Positions 46,001 to 55,823 are shown, counted from the first letter of the stretch. The stretch is 64,000 nucleotides of DNA from Pelagomonas calceolata (GCA_918797485.1 CAKKNE010000004.1:2790001-2854000); one strand, 5' to 3'. Numbers and translations: made by a program. Notes: a model not told the origin generated them from the sequence alone.

Positions 46001-49000
46001 GACGCAGTCGTGGCAGCCCGGCACCCACAGCTCGTCGTCCGGCGCGTAGGCGCCCGCGTACGAGTCCCACGTCGTCCACTTCGGCGCCTTGTCGATGTAG
46101 TTATAAGTGCTCCCGTCGCCGTCGCAGTCATCGTCACAGTCCCACACGAGCCGGCCGTCGGGCTTCGGGCGAAAGTCCATGTCCTCAGCCGTAGGCGTCC
46201 CGATTTCGCGCGGCTCGAAGAGGCCCAGTAACGCGACGCCGTCCGTCACGCCGGCTTCGTTCCAGTCGGTCGGCAGCGGCGTCGGCGTCTCCGTCGGCAG
46301 CGGCGTCGGCGCCGGCGACGGCTGGGGCGTCGGCTTATGCGTGGGCAACGGCGTCGGTTTGTGCGACGGGGCCGGCGTGGGCTCCTCGGACGGCCGAGGC
46401 GTCGGCACGGGCGTCGGCGCCGGGCTCGGAGCCGGCGTCGGCACAGGCGTCGGTTTCGGCGTTGGGACCGGGGAAGGCCGCGGCGTCGGGCTGAAGACCG
46501 GAGCCGCCGTCGGATGGCCAGGCGTAGTCGTCGGAGCAGGCGTGGGTCGAACTGTCGGGGCCGGTGTGGGCTCCAGCGTGGGGTCGTGAGACGGCCGCGG
46601 CGTCGGCTCAGGTGTAGGACGAGCGCTCGGTTCGACGGTAGGCTCCGGCGACGGCCGCGGCGTCGGCCGGGGCGTGGGCTTCGCTGAGGGCTCCGGCGTG
46701 GGCGCCGGCGAGGGTCCGGGCGTCGGCTCGAGCGACGGAGCAGGCGTCGGCTCGGGCGTAGGAGTAGCGCTCGGCGAAGGCGTCGCCGGCGCGCACGACG
46801 TGCAGTTTGTGGAAATCCGGCGTCGTCCTCGATGAAGAGGGCTGCCCGACGTGTCGCGGGCTGGCCACTCCACCGAAGTCAGCCGCCGGCGCTCGTCGCT
46901 AATGCCGGGCGCGTAGATGGTCCCCTCGCCCGTGCCCGACGTGTCGAGCGCCGGCCAGTTCGCGTTGATGAGCTCGGCCATGACGCCGTCCTCGAGGGGT
47001 CGGAGCTGCCGCGCGAGGAAGTGCTCGGCGGTCAAGTTCTGGTAGTTGCACACCCGCAAGTCCCCGCATGCATTAAGCGACGCCAGGCCCGGGATCGCGC
47101 CGAAGGGCCGCGTCGACGCCCTCGCTGCCACCTCGGTATGCGCGTTGTAGCGCGCCACGGACGCGTAGTTGTTGTTTGTCACCTGTGTGGAAATCAAATT
47201 TTACGGCGCGTTCGTGCTGAATCATCGCGTCGTCCTCCACGCCATCGACGCGACGCCTGCTCGATGGCGTGGCGATGCCGGTTCCTCGCCGCTCGACCGA
47301 GCCAGGTCAGCCGCGTCATTGCCGAGAAATGAGCACCCGACGCACTGGTTGATTTCCACACAGCTCGTCACGAGCTTCCAGGACTCGACGGCCAGGAACC
47401 GCGAGCCCGTGTTGTGCTCGACGGTGTGGTTGTAGCCCTTGGTCGTGATGCCGAGGCCGAGGTGCACGTTCCTTCTAATAATGGCGTGGCTCCCCGCCTC
47501 GTCGGGCGTCGTCTTCGAGGCCGTGTCCAGGCGCGTGAACGAGACGAGAGACGGCCCGAGGACCCAGTTGTACTCCACCACGAGCCCTTCTTGGGCACCG
47601 GTCAGCGCGTGGAAGACCGCAGCATCGAAGCGCGGCCCCAAAAAATCCTGGGCAATAACTAAGTTGTGGTGGCAGTGGTGGCCCCGCGCCCAGCTGAAAT
47701 GCCCCGCCTTGTCGCCGTTGTATAATAAAGTGTTGTACGCGACCACAGTCCGCTGGGCCTGGTTGTCGAGCGTGTAGGGGCTCCGCGCCTCGAAGCTGTT
47801 GAAGGCGAAGTAATTTCCGATAAGTCTGGAGCCGGTGCCCTTGTAGAACAGGGCTGCCTCGCCGAACTCGGCCGTGTTGTTTTCGAAATTGACGTAGGGC
47901 GTGCCGCCCCGCGAGGTGCGCCGCGTCGTCTTGAGGCGGATGCCCGTTGACGGGGCATACAAGAATCTAGACCGCGTGATCCGCAGGTCGGCCGAGTCCA
48001 TTTCTGACGTCGGTCCGTCGCCGCAGCAACTCGTGCCGTAGAAGAGCATGTCCCTGACATGAATTCTATGGGATGCGTTGCCTATACTAAATGCGTCCTG
48101 GCGGCTCGCGTTCTTGACGCGCACCAGAATGCCCTCGTGGCCGGCCGCCTCCGGCGGCGCCCGGGCCAGGTCCACATGGATCTGGTGAAGTCGCTCGTCG
48201 ACCCAGAACCACGGGAGATTGAGCCCTTCGACATCGACAGCTTCGCCCCGTTCGTAAAAGGCGACGGCGTCCTCCAAACCAAAGGCCGTTTCACCAGCGA
48301 CCCAGGCCTCGTCGGGCGCCCAGTAAAAACAAGGCGGACTCATAGTGCCGTAGCCGGCCTTCGGGTCGTGGTTCCCGTCCACAATCGCGCTCTCATTCGC
48401 GCACATGAGGCCGCTCCCGCCCACGATGACCTCCGGACGTCTCGTGAAGGGTGCCTCTGCAATAACCACCGTCTCCAGCGTCGCGTGCTTCGTCCAGGTT
48501 AAACCCCACAGCGGATCCGTGCCGTCGAAGACCACGACGCCGCCATCATTCAAAGGCTTGACCAATAAGTGGTCGACGCCGTCCAGCGGCGTCGACGCCT
48601 CGTCCCGGTAGACGCCGTCGCGCAGCGCGCACACGAGTTGCGTATAATCGTCGTCCGGCAGCTTCCTCGTCGCCGAGTGGTCCTCGCCGAAGCGTGTTAT
48701 GCAGGCCCGCAGCGTCCTCAGTGGAGACTCCGCCGTGCCGTCGTTGAGGTCGTTCCCTTCTACAGGATCGACGACGACGGTCGTGGCGAGGCACTCCCAG
48801 GTGCCGGCCGGCTTGTCGTCGGCGTCGCACGCGTCGTCCGCGAGGACGACGTCGTCGTCCACGCAGAGCACGTCGAGCTGGCGCAGCCCGCCGCCCTCGG
48901 CCTCCGAACTTTCGTCGACGATACAGTCCGCATCGTCGGCCCACCTCGTAATCCACTCCTGCCCGCGCGCCTGGCGGCCCAGCGCGCCCAGGACGACCCC

Positions 49001-49078
49001 GACTCGCGCAGCGTTCGACGCCTGGGCAACGGAGCACGCCGGCAGCACGAGGAGCAGCAGCAGCCCCGCGGCGCGCAT
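43080..49078 (-). CDS. secreted beta-helix, PTP-rich single-pass surface protein (3 exons)
   Basis: Exons on the minus strand: 49078-47372, 47182-45501, 45396-43080; total 1901 residues. The first exon has a signal peptide ([20 protein letters not shown]) and a right-handed parallel beta-helix-like region with N-rich turns ([33 protein letters not shown]). Exon 2 continues after the introner and gives long PTP repeats ([12 protein letters not shown] type) with embedded Asp/Cys domains. Exon 3 holds further PTP repeats, a Cys domain with CCGADTC, the RRRL membrane-proximal module (ATFSGI, RRRLADG, KTESF), a TM segment (about 1656-1678) and an acidic cytosolic tail. Exon joins keep the frame and the repeat pattern. 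Likely a cell-surface carbohydrate-active or adhesive protein; function unknown. Confidence 0.82.
45397..45500 (-). other. 104-nt intron with internal tandem repeats
   Basis: GTTGTC at 45500, CCGCAG at 45397. Excision joins PAPTPVP to TPRPTPAPT, an unbroken PTP repeat, in phase. It contains three 22-bp copies of a GACGACGC-containing unit (45420-45485). The preceding and following reading frames otherwise lose the repeat, so the intron is well supported. Confidence 0.8.
45420..45485. repeat. three 22-bp tandem repeats
   Basis: Units at 45420-45441, 45442-45463 and 45464-45485 (CCCGACGACGC, then G/A AATG, then T/C GCT). Copies 1 and 2 differ at one position; copy 3 at a few. Confidence 0.8.
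47183..47371 (-). mobile_element. introner: intron with terminal inverted repeats and target duplication
   Basis: Terminal inverted repeats of 15 bp: CTGTGTGGAAATCAA at 47183-47197 and its complement at 47349-47363. Outside them, on the minus strand, GTGACGAG (47371-47364) and GTGACAAA (47182-47175) look like an 8-bp target-site duplication (6 of 8). The donor GT lies in the first duplicate and the acceptor AG in the repeat end, so splicing restores the pre-insertion sequence in phase 0: SWKL then VTNNNYASV. Total intron 189 nt. This is the layout of introner elements described in Aureococcus and Micromonas. Confidence 0.8.
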
Positions 49079-49450
49079 CGCTACCGAGCGGTGCCCATTC
49101 GTTGCTACCTATTGAGAAGTCATTCGTGCGCCCATCCCCGGCCCATCCCGGGTCGCGAACGGGCTGCCCCCCGCGCGAGAGCGCCCAGTGTCAAATCATC
49201 ATGATGAGTGAGAAAAGTGCGGGTTCCCTCCCCCCACGTGTCCCGGCGGGAGTGGTCGGGCGGCGTATAGACCGCGTGAATGGGGTCCCACGGCTCGGAG
49301 AGCTGCAAGCCGCAAGTCGACTCGAGCGCTGCGATCTGCGTTGCAGAGCGCCGCGCCGGCGCCACTCGGTGGGCACCACCGCGAAGAACGGTGACGCGGC
49401 GACGCCCGCGAAGGGCAGCCCATCGCGCACCAACGGTGACGACAACAACC
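49079..49450. other. divergent intergenic region, 372 bp
   Basis: Between the surface-protein gene (leftward) and the DUF4116-type gene (rightward). No palindrome copy. An open frame precedes the latter start but has no recognisable content. Confidence 0.5.
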
Positions 49451-50275
49451 ATGTTCCACATGCAGCTCTCCAAGCTCGTGGGCATCGCGCAGGCGGCAAA
49501 AAAGGACGGGAGCCTCGCGGCCGGCAAACCGTCGGCGAAGACGATGAGCATGATGGAGCGCTGCGAGAAGCCGGCGCTCTGGTACCGCATGGAGCGCCTG
49601 AAGCGCCACGGGCTGGCGCTGGCCGCGGTGCAGCAGGACGGCATGGCCCTGAAGCTGCAGAACAAATTGATTAGAAGGGACCGAGGCATCGTCTTGGCGG
49701 CCGTGAAGCAGAACGGCATGGCGCTGCAGTTCGCGGATCCTGATAATCAAGAAAAATTGAATCGAGATCGGGAGATCGTGATGACTGCAGTTGGTAGTAA
49801 TGGTTTAGCACTGGAGTTTGTCGACTATTCGTTGAGGCGAGACCGCGACGTCGTGTTGCTGGCCGTGCGCTCGCACGGCGGTGCTTTAGAATTTGCGTCG
49901 GCGAAGCTGAAGCGGGACAAGATTCTTGTGTTGTATGCGTGTCGGGAACACATCGACGCGCTGCAATTCGCTGGTCCGGAACTCCAAGACGACGCGGCGT
50001 TCGTCCATCGGGCGGTGCGCGAGAACAAGCGCAAGCTGCGGTTCATGGACCAGAAAGCTCGAGCGTCGGTGCGGAAAAAATGGAACGATTACATCGAGGA
50101 CGAAGGCGCGCGGGCCGCCGCGTGGAACCAGCCGGATCCCATCCAGAAGATCCACGTGGAACACTGGGCGCGTCAATTAGATGATCGCGTGCGCGACGCG
50201 CGCGAAAAGGGCATTCCCGTGCCGTCGCGAGAGCTAGGCAGGCGATTCGTGAAGGGGCAGTATATAATTTGTTGA
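49451..50275 (+). CDS. DUF4116-type repeat protein
   Basis: 274 residues from ATG 49451; the frame continues upstream with no ATG candidate that is obviously better. About five copies of the 45-50 residue repeat of the DUF4116 type: DRGIVLAAVKQNGMALQFA, DREIVMTAVGSNGLALEFV, DRDVVLLAVRSHGGALEFA and so on, each with the D-R-x-[IV]-V-x-x-A-V core. The C-terminal part is basic and helical. Function of these repeats is not established. Convergent with the following gene, only 8 bp apart. Confidence 0.75.
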   Translation: MFHMQLSKLVGIAQAAKKDGSLAAGKPSAKTMSMMERCEKPALWYRMERLKRHGLALAAVQQDGMALKLQNKLIRRDRGIVLAAVKQNGMALQFADPDNQEKLNRDREIVMTAVGSNGLALEFVDYSLRRDRDVVLLAVRSHGGALEFASAKLKRDKILVLYACREHIDALQFAGPELQDDAAFVHRAVRENKRKLRFMDQKARASVRKKWNDYIEDEGARAAAWNQPDPIQKIHVEHWARQLDDRVRDAREKGIPVPSRELGRRFVKGQYIIC

Positions 50276-50283
50276 TGTGATTC

Positions 50284-51060
50284 TTACGGAGGCGTGTCTG
50301 TCTCTTCCGTACTATTCGCCGCCCCAGGCGTGGGTCCAGGCGCAGGCTCGGCCGCGGGCTCCGACGCAGGCGTGGCCGGCTCTTCGCGGGCCGGAGCCGG
50401 TTCTTGCGCGACGGGCGTAGGTCGAGGCTCAGGTGCGGTCGCGGGCTCCGACGCAGGCGTAGCCGGCTCTTCAGTTGGCGCGGGCGGCACTTCTGGCGCG
50501 ACGGGCGTAGGCAGCGCGACCGTGACGGTTGGTGCCGTCGGCTCTGACGCGGGCGCCGCGCCCCCCGTCGTGACCGTCGACGTGATCGCGAGCGGCGGCA
50601 GTTTCACGATCGGTAGCTTGACGTGCGGCAGTGGCCCGTGATATTCGAGGTCGCCCCCTCCCCCACCACCGCCGCCGCCGCCGCCGACCAGCGAGACGTC
50701 GTCGCCGTTCGTGGTAGGCGCGAGGTCCTCGACGTGCTTCTTCCCGGGGCACCAGGTATAGCCGCAGTCGGCGCAGTTTTCGTCCGACTGCGCGCAGTAG
50801 TTGTAGGGGCCCGTCGCGTTCGTCACGGCGAAGACGGGCGCGCAGGCGCACTCGTCGGGCCCCGACGAGTAGTCGTCGTTGCCGAATTTTGGCATCATAC
50901 AACAAAACGGGCCGTCGGGCATTTGTTCAGTGTTCGCAAGATATATGCCGTCGCGCGTGTCCTCGGCGCGCCGGAGAGACGCTACGAGAATCAGGGCCGC
51001 GCCCGCGACCGCGGCCGCGAGGGTGAGCGCCGCGCTCCGGCGTCGCCGAGACGTCATCAT
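50284..51060 (-). CDS. type II membrane protein with Cys domain and Pro/Ala tail
   Basis: 258 residues. Basic cytosolic start (MMTSRRRRSA), membrane anchor (ALTLAAAVAGAALILVASL), then a Cys-rich domain (CCMMPKFGN, CACAPVF, CAQSDENCADCGYTWCPG, about 50-105). A Gly11 run follows, then a Val/Pro region and a long Ala/Pro/Thr/Glu repeat tail (EPATPASEP units). No homology recognised. Probably a cell-surface or lumenal protein. It is also plausible that the tail is extended and glycosylated. Confidence 0.62.
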   Translation of the reverse strand: MMTSRRRRSAALTLAAAVAGAALILVASLRRAEDTRDGIYLANTEQMPDGPFCCMMPKFGNDDYSSGPDECACAPVFAVTNATGPYNYCAQSDENCADCGYTWCPGKKHVEDLAPTTNGDDVSLVGGGGGGGGGGGDLEYHGPLPHVKLPIVKLPPLAITSTVTTGGAAPASEPTAPTVTVALPTPVAPEVPPAPTEEPATPASEPATAPEPRPTPVAQEPAPAREEPATPASEPAAEPAPGPTPGAANSTEETDTPP

Positions 51061-51537
51061 TGCCTCTATCGCGAGAGAGTAGTTAAGCGGTCACGGACGC
51101 TAGACTATCCCTTGCGGCGAAGCTGCGTACGCAGAGAAACGCTCCAAGGGGATCACCGCGGCGGCGTAATGTGGACCACTGATTGGTTATGGTCTACTAA
51201 GTCTAATTGAGGGACTCAGGGTTCATCCGACAAAAGTTTGAGATATACGTACTCGCGGTGTGGCCGTGAGTCCCCGGGAACGTCTACAAAAAGCCCACGC
51301 GCGGCGCCGCATCAAAACCTGTTTTGGCCCTCGGAGCTCACGCCTTGCCGGGCGGAGTCTGCTGGAGCCGCGCCTTGTAAATGCGCAAGAAGTGTCGTCA
51401 AAAAAGGTGTCTGTGACGCACGAATCTCGCTGTGGCGTCACGGCGTCACTCTGGCAGCGCACCACCAGGAGGCCCAATTGAATTATTTAATTCATCCACA
51501 GTCGGCCCCCCAAGGCTCCGCGATACGAGCGTCAATT
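51061..51537. other. divergent intergenic region, 477 bp
   Basis: Between the type II membrane protein and the ankyrin gene. A half copy (GACGCTAGAC) at about 51098 is not a full palindrome. Nothing else recognisable. Confidence 0.5.
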
Positions 51538-52371
51538 ATGGCTCAATCAGTGCTCCCAAAAGAGATTGGTGACGCGGCTCAGGATGGCGAAATGAGTCAG
51601 GTCTGCGCGTGGCTCGACGCGGGCGGCTCCGTCGACGCGCGGGACGACGACGGCTTCACGCTTGTAAATTGCTGCGCGTATGGACCTGGACCCCTCTTTA
51701 TGGTTGGAGACGAGCAGTTGGCTTTGGCGCGCCATCTCGTGTCTCGTGGAGCAAACGTTAATATATGCCCCTACGACGGCGTTGGGTGGTCCCCGTTACA
51801 CCATGCCTGTGGCAATATTCGCACAGATTGTGCAGCGTCGTCCATGGTTTCACTTCTATTGGCCGCAGGGGCGAACGTAAACGCCAGAAATCAAGACGGC
51901 GATACGCCGCTCGCGATTGGCCTTAACGACTTCAATGCTCAGCGAGGGACGGACCATTGGCTGGACGTTGTGACGTTACTTTTGAAAGGAGGGGCGTCGT
52001 TAGACGAGTGCAGAAGTGGAAGGTCGGCCGAGGACATATTAGTGAATGGATTCCGAGCGGACCGAACCTCCTCTGCAGTGCCCTCCGAGCCTGAGCAGGA
52101 AAATGTAAATCGGCTCGCCGATAACTTCCTCGCTGTTAAAGCTCTCATAGACAATGTGCGAAAACACGGGTCGTACAAACGCTACATGAGAGCGCCGCAT
52201 CGAGACGTCCTTGCCTGCCGCAGCCTCGCGATGCGGGGTTACCTCGCGCCGAAGGGGACGCGTCGCACGCGCGGGGCTCAGAAATGGAAGGCGGCCGTCG
52301 CCTTCCTCGCCAAGCAGGGCGACAACGGCATCGTCTGGACCGTCCTCAGCTACTGGCGCGCGACTGAATAA
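51538..52371 (+). CDS. ankyrin repeat protein
   Basis: 277 residues. Four ankyrin units (about 10-165: DAAQDGEMSQVCAWLDAGGSV, LARHLVSRGANVNICPYDG, SMVSLLLAAGANVNARNQDG, LDVVTLLLKGGASLD) and a basic C-terminal domain (RGAQKWKAAVAFLAKQGDN, TVLSYWRATE) resembling the tail common in pelagophyte ankyrin paralogues. Adaptor role inferred. Its 3' end is 16 bp from the convergent GT61 gene. Confidence 0.8.
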   Translation: MAQSVLPKEIGDAAQDGEMSQVCAWLDAGGSVDARDDDGFTLVNCCAYGPGPLFMVGDEQLALARHLVSRGANVNICPYDGVGWSPLHHACGNIRTDCAASSMVSLLLAAGANVNARNQDGDTPLAIGLNDFNAQRGTDHWLDVVTLLLKGGASLDECRSGRSAEDILVNGFRADRTSSAVPSEPEQENVNRLADNFLAVKALIDNVRKHGSYKRYMRAPHRDVLACRSLAMRGYLAPKGTRRTRGAQKWKAAVAFLAKQGDNGIVWTVLSYWRATE

Positions 52372-52387
52372 AAGACAAATGAATTAC

Positions 52388-54664
52388 TTAGGCCACGACT
52401 TCCGACACGACCTCGACGTCGTCGTCCTCGTCGCCGTACGGCGATAAAGGAGGCGGCGGCTCGTCGGGGAAGAGCGCGCCCCAGGCCTCGTTCGCGACCG
52501 CGCGCACCGCGCTTTGGTCGAACTTCGAGTAGTTGTGGAACATGAGCGGCGGCTCGGCCATCCGGAAGAAGCGCAGATCTAAACCCAGCGCCACCGCTAG
52601 ATGAGCGAAGACCTCGTCCGACGCCGACGGCGCGCCCGCCGCGTCGCCCGCCGGTAATACCAAGACCACGGTCCCCGGCGCGCAGTGCACCATGTTGGCT
52701 AAACCAGCACCGTGCGGCCCGACGACCAGCGCCGCCCGCGACCACGCTGCTGCCGCCCTTTTAGCGTCCGGCGTCGCGCCGCCCGCCCAGCTCACGACGT
52801 CCAACCGGCCCTTGAACCGCGTCCGTAGGGCGTCGATGACCTCGTCCTCGGATTTCACGTGGCGCTTGTCGCAGTCCCGCCTCGAATACCAGAGCACCGT
52901 CGGCTTCGCGTCCCGGTCCGGCGGGAAGGCCCTCCGCAGAAACGCCGCTTGGGTCCTTAAGATACCGGGCGGCACGAAGTGCAATCTAAATAATGACTCC
53001 TTGTACCGTCGCCCGTAGGGCGCCGCGGCTTTGGACGCTAATTCCGCGATCCAGTTCTCCTCATTCCTTCGAGAACGCGGCTCCCAGCGCGGCGCGCCGC
53101 CCGAGGGCGGCCCGCCAGGCGCGTCGGCCGTGCCGGCGAAGGCCGCCGGCGGCCAGTCGAGCACGAACGCCGCTCTTATGGAGTACACGCGGCCGGCGGA
53201 CCAGTCGTAGGCCCTTAGTCTACGTTGTCGCTCCAGAGCCTTGGTGGTGGCGTGGCCCCGCTGCAAAAGCGCGGTGATCGTCGCCGTCAGGGCCTGGGGG
53301 AACAGTATGACCGCGCGACTCAACATGTTCCGCGTCTGCTCCGGTAGGTCCGAAGCGGCCTTCCCGTCGCGATCGAAGAGGCGGCAGAGCGCCAGGGCTA
53401 ACCGAGACACGCTTTCTGTTTGATGGTGCCAGAACATCTTGTGCCCTTCCCTCGCGTCAAACAGCAACAACGCCGACTCGATTGTTATCGTGTCCTCGGG
53501 CTCGGACTGGAGCACGACGTCTTTATCGGTCAACCCAGAATTCGCCGCGGCGTCGCCCCAGTCCGGCGGCGGCGCTCCACTACTGGTAACTTCGCCCGCA
53601 AAAAACACGCAGTGCGGCGCGCGCTGCCAGAGGGCCGAGCCGTCCTTGCCTCCCAGAAACGCGTTGGGGATCTCCACCAACCTTGCCAGTCCGGGAGATA
53701 AACTCGGCTCGGACGCGCCGCACCAGCCGGGGCCCGCTCCTGGTCTATCTTTCGCGCCGAAGCGCCTTCGTACCGCACAGATCGGGGCCACGACGTTCCC
53801 AAATCTTAATATAGGCGCCTTCACCGCTAAAGGATGGACTGTCCACGACCTTTCTGGCGTGAGCCAGCCGTCCTGGACGCGCCAACGCGGCAAAGTGCAT
53901 CCTGATGCGTCTCTAGGTAACGCTAGGGCCGCCCCGACGGCGTGTGCGTCCGACGCGCCCGTCCAGTCCCGCCGAAAGGCTCGACTCCATCCGACGTAGG
54001 TCGCGGCTTCTTGTAATAAAGCCCGCTTCTCCACATTGGGACCCGTAAAGAGGCCGTGCTCGCTGCTTCCGGTGGTGTTCGTGAGGGCGTGCCTTAATAA
54101 AGGCCCCAATGTACTTTCAGCCTCATTTAACTCACCATGTAGCACTAACAAGTATCCGAGGCGCACCCGAACGTTGCCATCTAGGTTCAGCAAGGCCGCC
54201 TCGTCCAGCCCGCGCTCGTCGATAGCCCTTTTCGCCGAAGCTAAACCTTCACGCAAGTAGTCAATAGCTAAACCTCGCCTCCGTAAAGTGCGATGCACCA
54301 ATTCGTGCAAGTTATCGTACACCTTGTTGAGGCACTCATTGAAGCCCTCCCGCAACGCACTATCGCAGGACCGCGCCGACGCCTCGTAGTGCCGCAAGGC
54401 TCTTTCATGATCACCTAGCTTGAAAGCCGCCCAGGCCACGTTGTTCGTCAATTGACTTTCGGCGGCGACGTTTATCTGCAGCTTATGATGCTTCATGAGG
54501 TGAAGCGCGCGCTCGTACGCGTCGGACGAGGCCCGCCACCTAGAAGCTTGCAATGCGGCCTCGCCGGTAGCGAGGGCGCTTCGTATCTGTTCGTGGACCG
54601 TGGTTTCTGGTGCGGCCACGGCAACTGCGATTAGGACGAGGTGGCTCGGCAGCCCCATCATCAT
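52388..54664 (-). CDS. glycosyltransferase family 61 protein with TPR-like N-terminus
   Basis: 758 residues. A signal or anchor sequence (LPSHLVLIAVAVAAPE) is followed by TPR-like helices (about 20-200: GEAALQASRWRASSDAYERAL) and a middle domain, then the GT61 catalytic domain. Diagnostic blocks are WYSRRDCDKRHVKSEDEVIDAL (about 595-617) and VVGPHGAGLANMVHCAPGTVVL (about 645-667), where the GPHGAGL signature is typical of GT61 (xylosyl/arabinosyl and EOGT types). A Golgi-lumenal or secretory location is inferred. The donor sugar is unknown. Acidic C-terminus. Confidence 0.8.
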   Translation of the reverse strand: MMMGLPSHLVLIAVAVAAPETTVHEQIRSALATGEAALQASRWRASSDAYERALHLMKHHKLQINVAAESQLTNNVAWAAFKLGDHERALRHYEASARSCDSALREGFNECLNKVYDNLHELVHRTLRRRGLAIDYLREGLASAKRAIDERGLDEAALLNLDGNVRVRLGYLLVLHGELNEAESTLGPLLRHALTNTTGSSEHGLFTGPNVEKRALLQEAATYVGWSRAFRRDWTGASDAHAVGAALALPRDASGCTLPRWRVQDGWLTPERSWTVHPLAVKAPILRFGNVVAPICAVRRRFGAKDRPGAGPGWCGASEPSLSPGLARLVEIPNAFLGGKDGSALWQRAPHCVFFAGEVTSSGAPPPDWGDAAANSGLTDKDVVLQSEPEDTITIESALLLFDAREGHKMFWHHQTESVSRLALALCRLFDRDGKAASDLPEQTRNMLSRAVILFPQALTATITALLQRGHATTKALERQRRLRAYDWSAGRVYSIRAAFVLDWPPAAFAGTADAPGGPPSGGAPRWEPRSRRNEENWIAELASKAAAPYGRRYKESLFRLHFVPPGILRTQAAFLRRAFPPDRDAKPTVLWYSRRDCDKRHVKSEDEVIDALRTRFKGRLDVVSWAGGATPDAKRAAAAWSRAALVVGPHGAGLANMVHCAPGTVVLVLPAGDAAGAPSASDEVFAHLAVALGLDLRFFRMAEPPLMFHNYSKFDQSAVRAVANEAWGALFPDEPPPPLSPYGDEDDDVEVVSEVVA

Positions 54665-54983
54665 GGGATGGCGGCGGCGAGCAACCTTCGGCCAGACCGC
54701 TTCGGCGGCGCCGCGGCGGCGTATTGCACGCGCGCAGCAGCCGCGGAGGCAGCCTCGTGCGCGGAGAAACGCGGCAGTTGTCGAAGCGGTTCGGGCCTCT
54801 TGCTAGTGCCTTACAGACGCTAGCCCTCGAACCTCGGCGCGGCGCTTTGGCTGCCTTAGCGTACCACAGAGATAGTTTAGAGGGACGCAGGAGTCGGCAG
54901 ACGATCGTGCGAAGCGACAGCAGTCGATTCCTTGCACCTGTGCCAGCGCGCCACGCCGCCCAGGTCGGCTTTTGACCCGAGTC
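54665..54983. other. divergent promoter region, 319 bp
   Basis: Between the GT61 gene and the ankyrin gene; contains the palindrome at 54802-54824. Nothing else recognisable. Confidence 0.55.
54802..54824 (-). promoter_or_regulatory. promoter palindrome, copy 8
   Basis: Reverse orientation: GCTAGTG, CCTTACAGA, CGCTAGC. 137 bp from the GT61 start and 159 bp from the ankyrin start. Confidence 0.6.
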
Positions 54984-55823
54984 ATGGCTCCCGGCGCTCC
55001 TATGCCGTCGTGCCTCCCGCCGCAGCTAATAATCGCTTGGTTACCGACGCGCGACGTCGCCGCCGCTCTGCGCGTGTCGAAGGATTGGTGCAGTACGGCG
55101 GAGCCGATCTTCCAAGCGATCGCGGGCCGCCATGGGCTGCGACGCGTGGATCCTTCGTGGAGGGAAACGGTGCGGCGCTATAGAACCCGATTGGGTCGTA
55201 TGGAGACGCAAAATCCACTTGCAATTCGTCTACACCAGGCGGCACAGCGCGACGACGCCCCGGCTATCCAAAGACTTGTTTCCGGAGATTGGGATGCAGA
55301 CCGTCAGATGTTTCCCGAACCTGTAGATGTAGACTATGCGGGCGGTTTTGGTCAGACGGCCCTCCACATCGCGGCGATGTGGGGGAATTTGAATGCTGTA
55401 AACGCCTTGATTGCCGCGGGGGCGGACCTGAATCCACAGAATTGGATTGAACGAAATTATTTGGGTTACATTGGGGGGACTCCGCTCCACGTCGCTGCGA
55501 ATTCAACTAAGGCGCCCCTAGCCAAGCGATGCCGTTGTGCCGAGCGGCTGATCGAAGCCGGCGCCAACGCGCGGCTTTTGAACGGAGAGGAGGATGCGCC
55601 GTACCAGAGCCCTCTTCCAGAACACGAGTCGGACTTGATAAATATGCGGGGCCTCGCCGAGAGCCGCGTGAGGTTCCGCAAGCTCCTGACGTTCGCCTTC
55701 CGAGCCCAGCGATGCTGCGATGAAGACAACGTGACAGAGAAGTCACCCGGCAATTTGGCGTCGGCACCGAAGGTCAGCTCTCCGCTCGGCGACGTGGGGA
55801 CGAGCGACGTTTTCGATATATGA
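54984..55823 (+). CDS. F-box-like ankyrin protein
   Basis: 279 residues from ATG 54984; an in-frame TTG at 54972 is not used. The N-terminal segment (LPPQLIIAWLPTRDVAAALRVSKDW, about 8-32) resembles an F-box/WD-type start. Two or three ankyrin units follow (about 120-215: TALHIAAMWGNLNAVNALIAAGADL, TPLHVAANSTKAPLAKRC). The C-terminal part is basic and Ser-rich. It may recruit substrates to an SCF ligase; this is inference. Ends 63 bp from HYDIN. Confidence 0.72.
   Translation: MAPGAPMPSCLPPQLIIAWLPTRDVAAALRVSKDWCSTAEPIFQAIAGRHGLRRVDPSWRETVRRYRTRLGRMETQNPLAIRLHQAAQRDDAPAIQRLVSGDWDADRQMFPEPVDVDYAGGFGQTALHIAAMWGNLNAVNALIAAGADLNPQNWIERNYLGYIGGTPLHVAANSTKAPLAKRCRCAERLIEAGANARLLNGEEDAPYQSPLPEHESDLINMRGLAESRVRFRKLLTFAFRAQRCCDEDNVTEKSPGNLASAPKVSSPLGDVGTSDVFDI

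Noticed and set aside
46608-46868. Second TIR-bearing introner in the PTP region
   Set aside because: No inverted repeat ends or frame break; the reading frame is continuous there.
43100-47000. Pro-Thr repeat tracts as genomic repeats
   Set aside because: Codon-level repeats of an extended surface protein, kept as part of the coding sequence.
51090-51110. Half palindrome GACGCTAGAC
   Set aside because: Only one arm is present; not counted among the eight copies.
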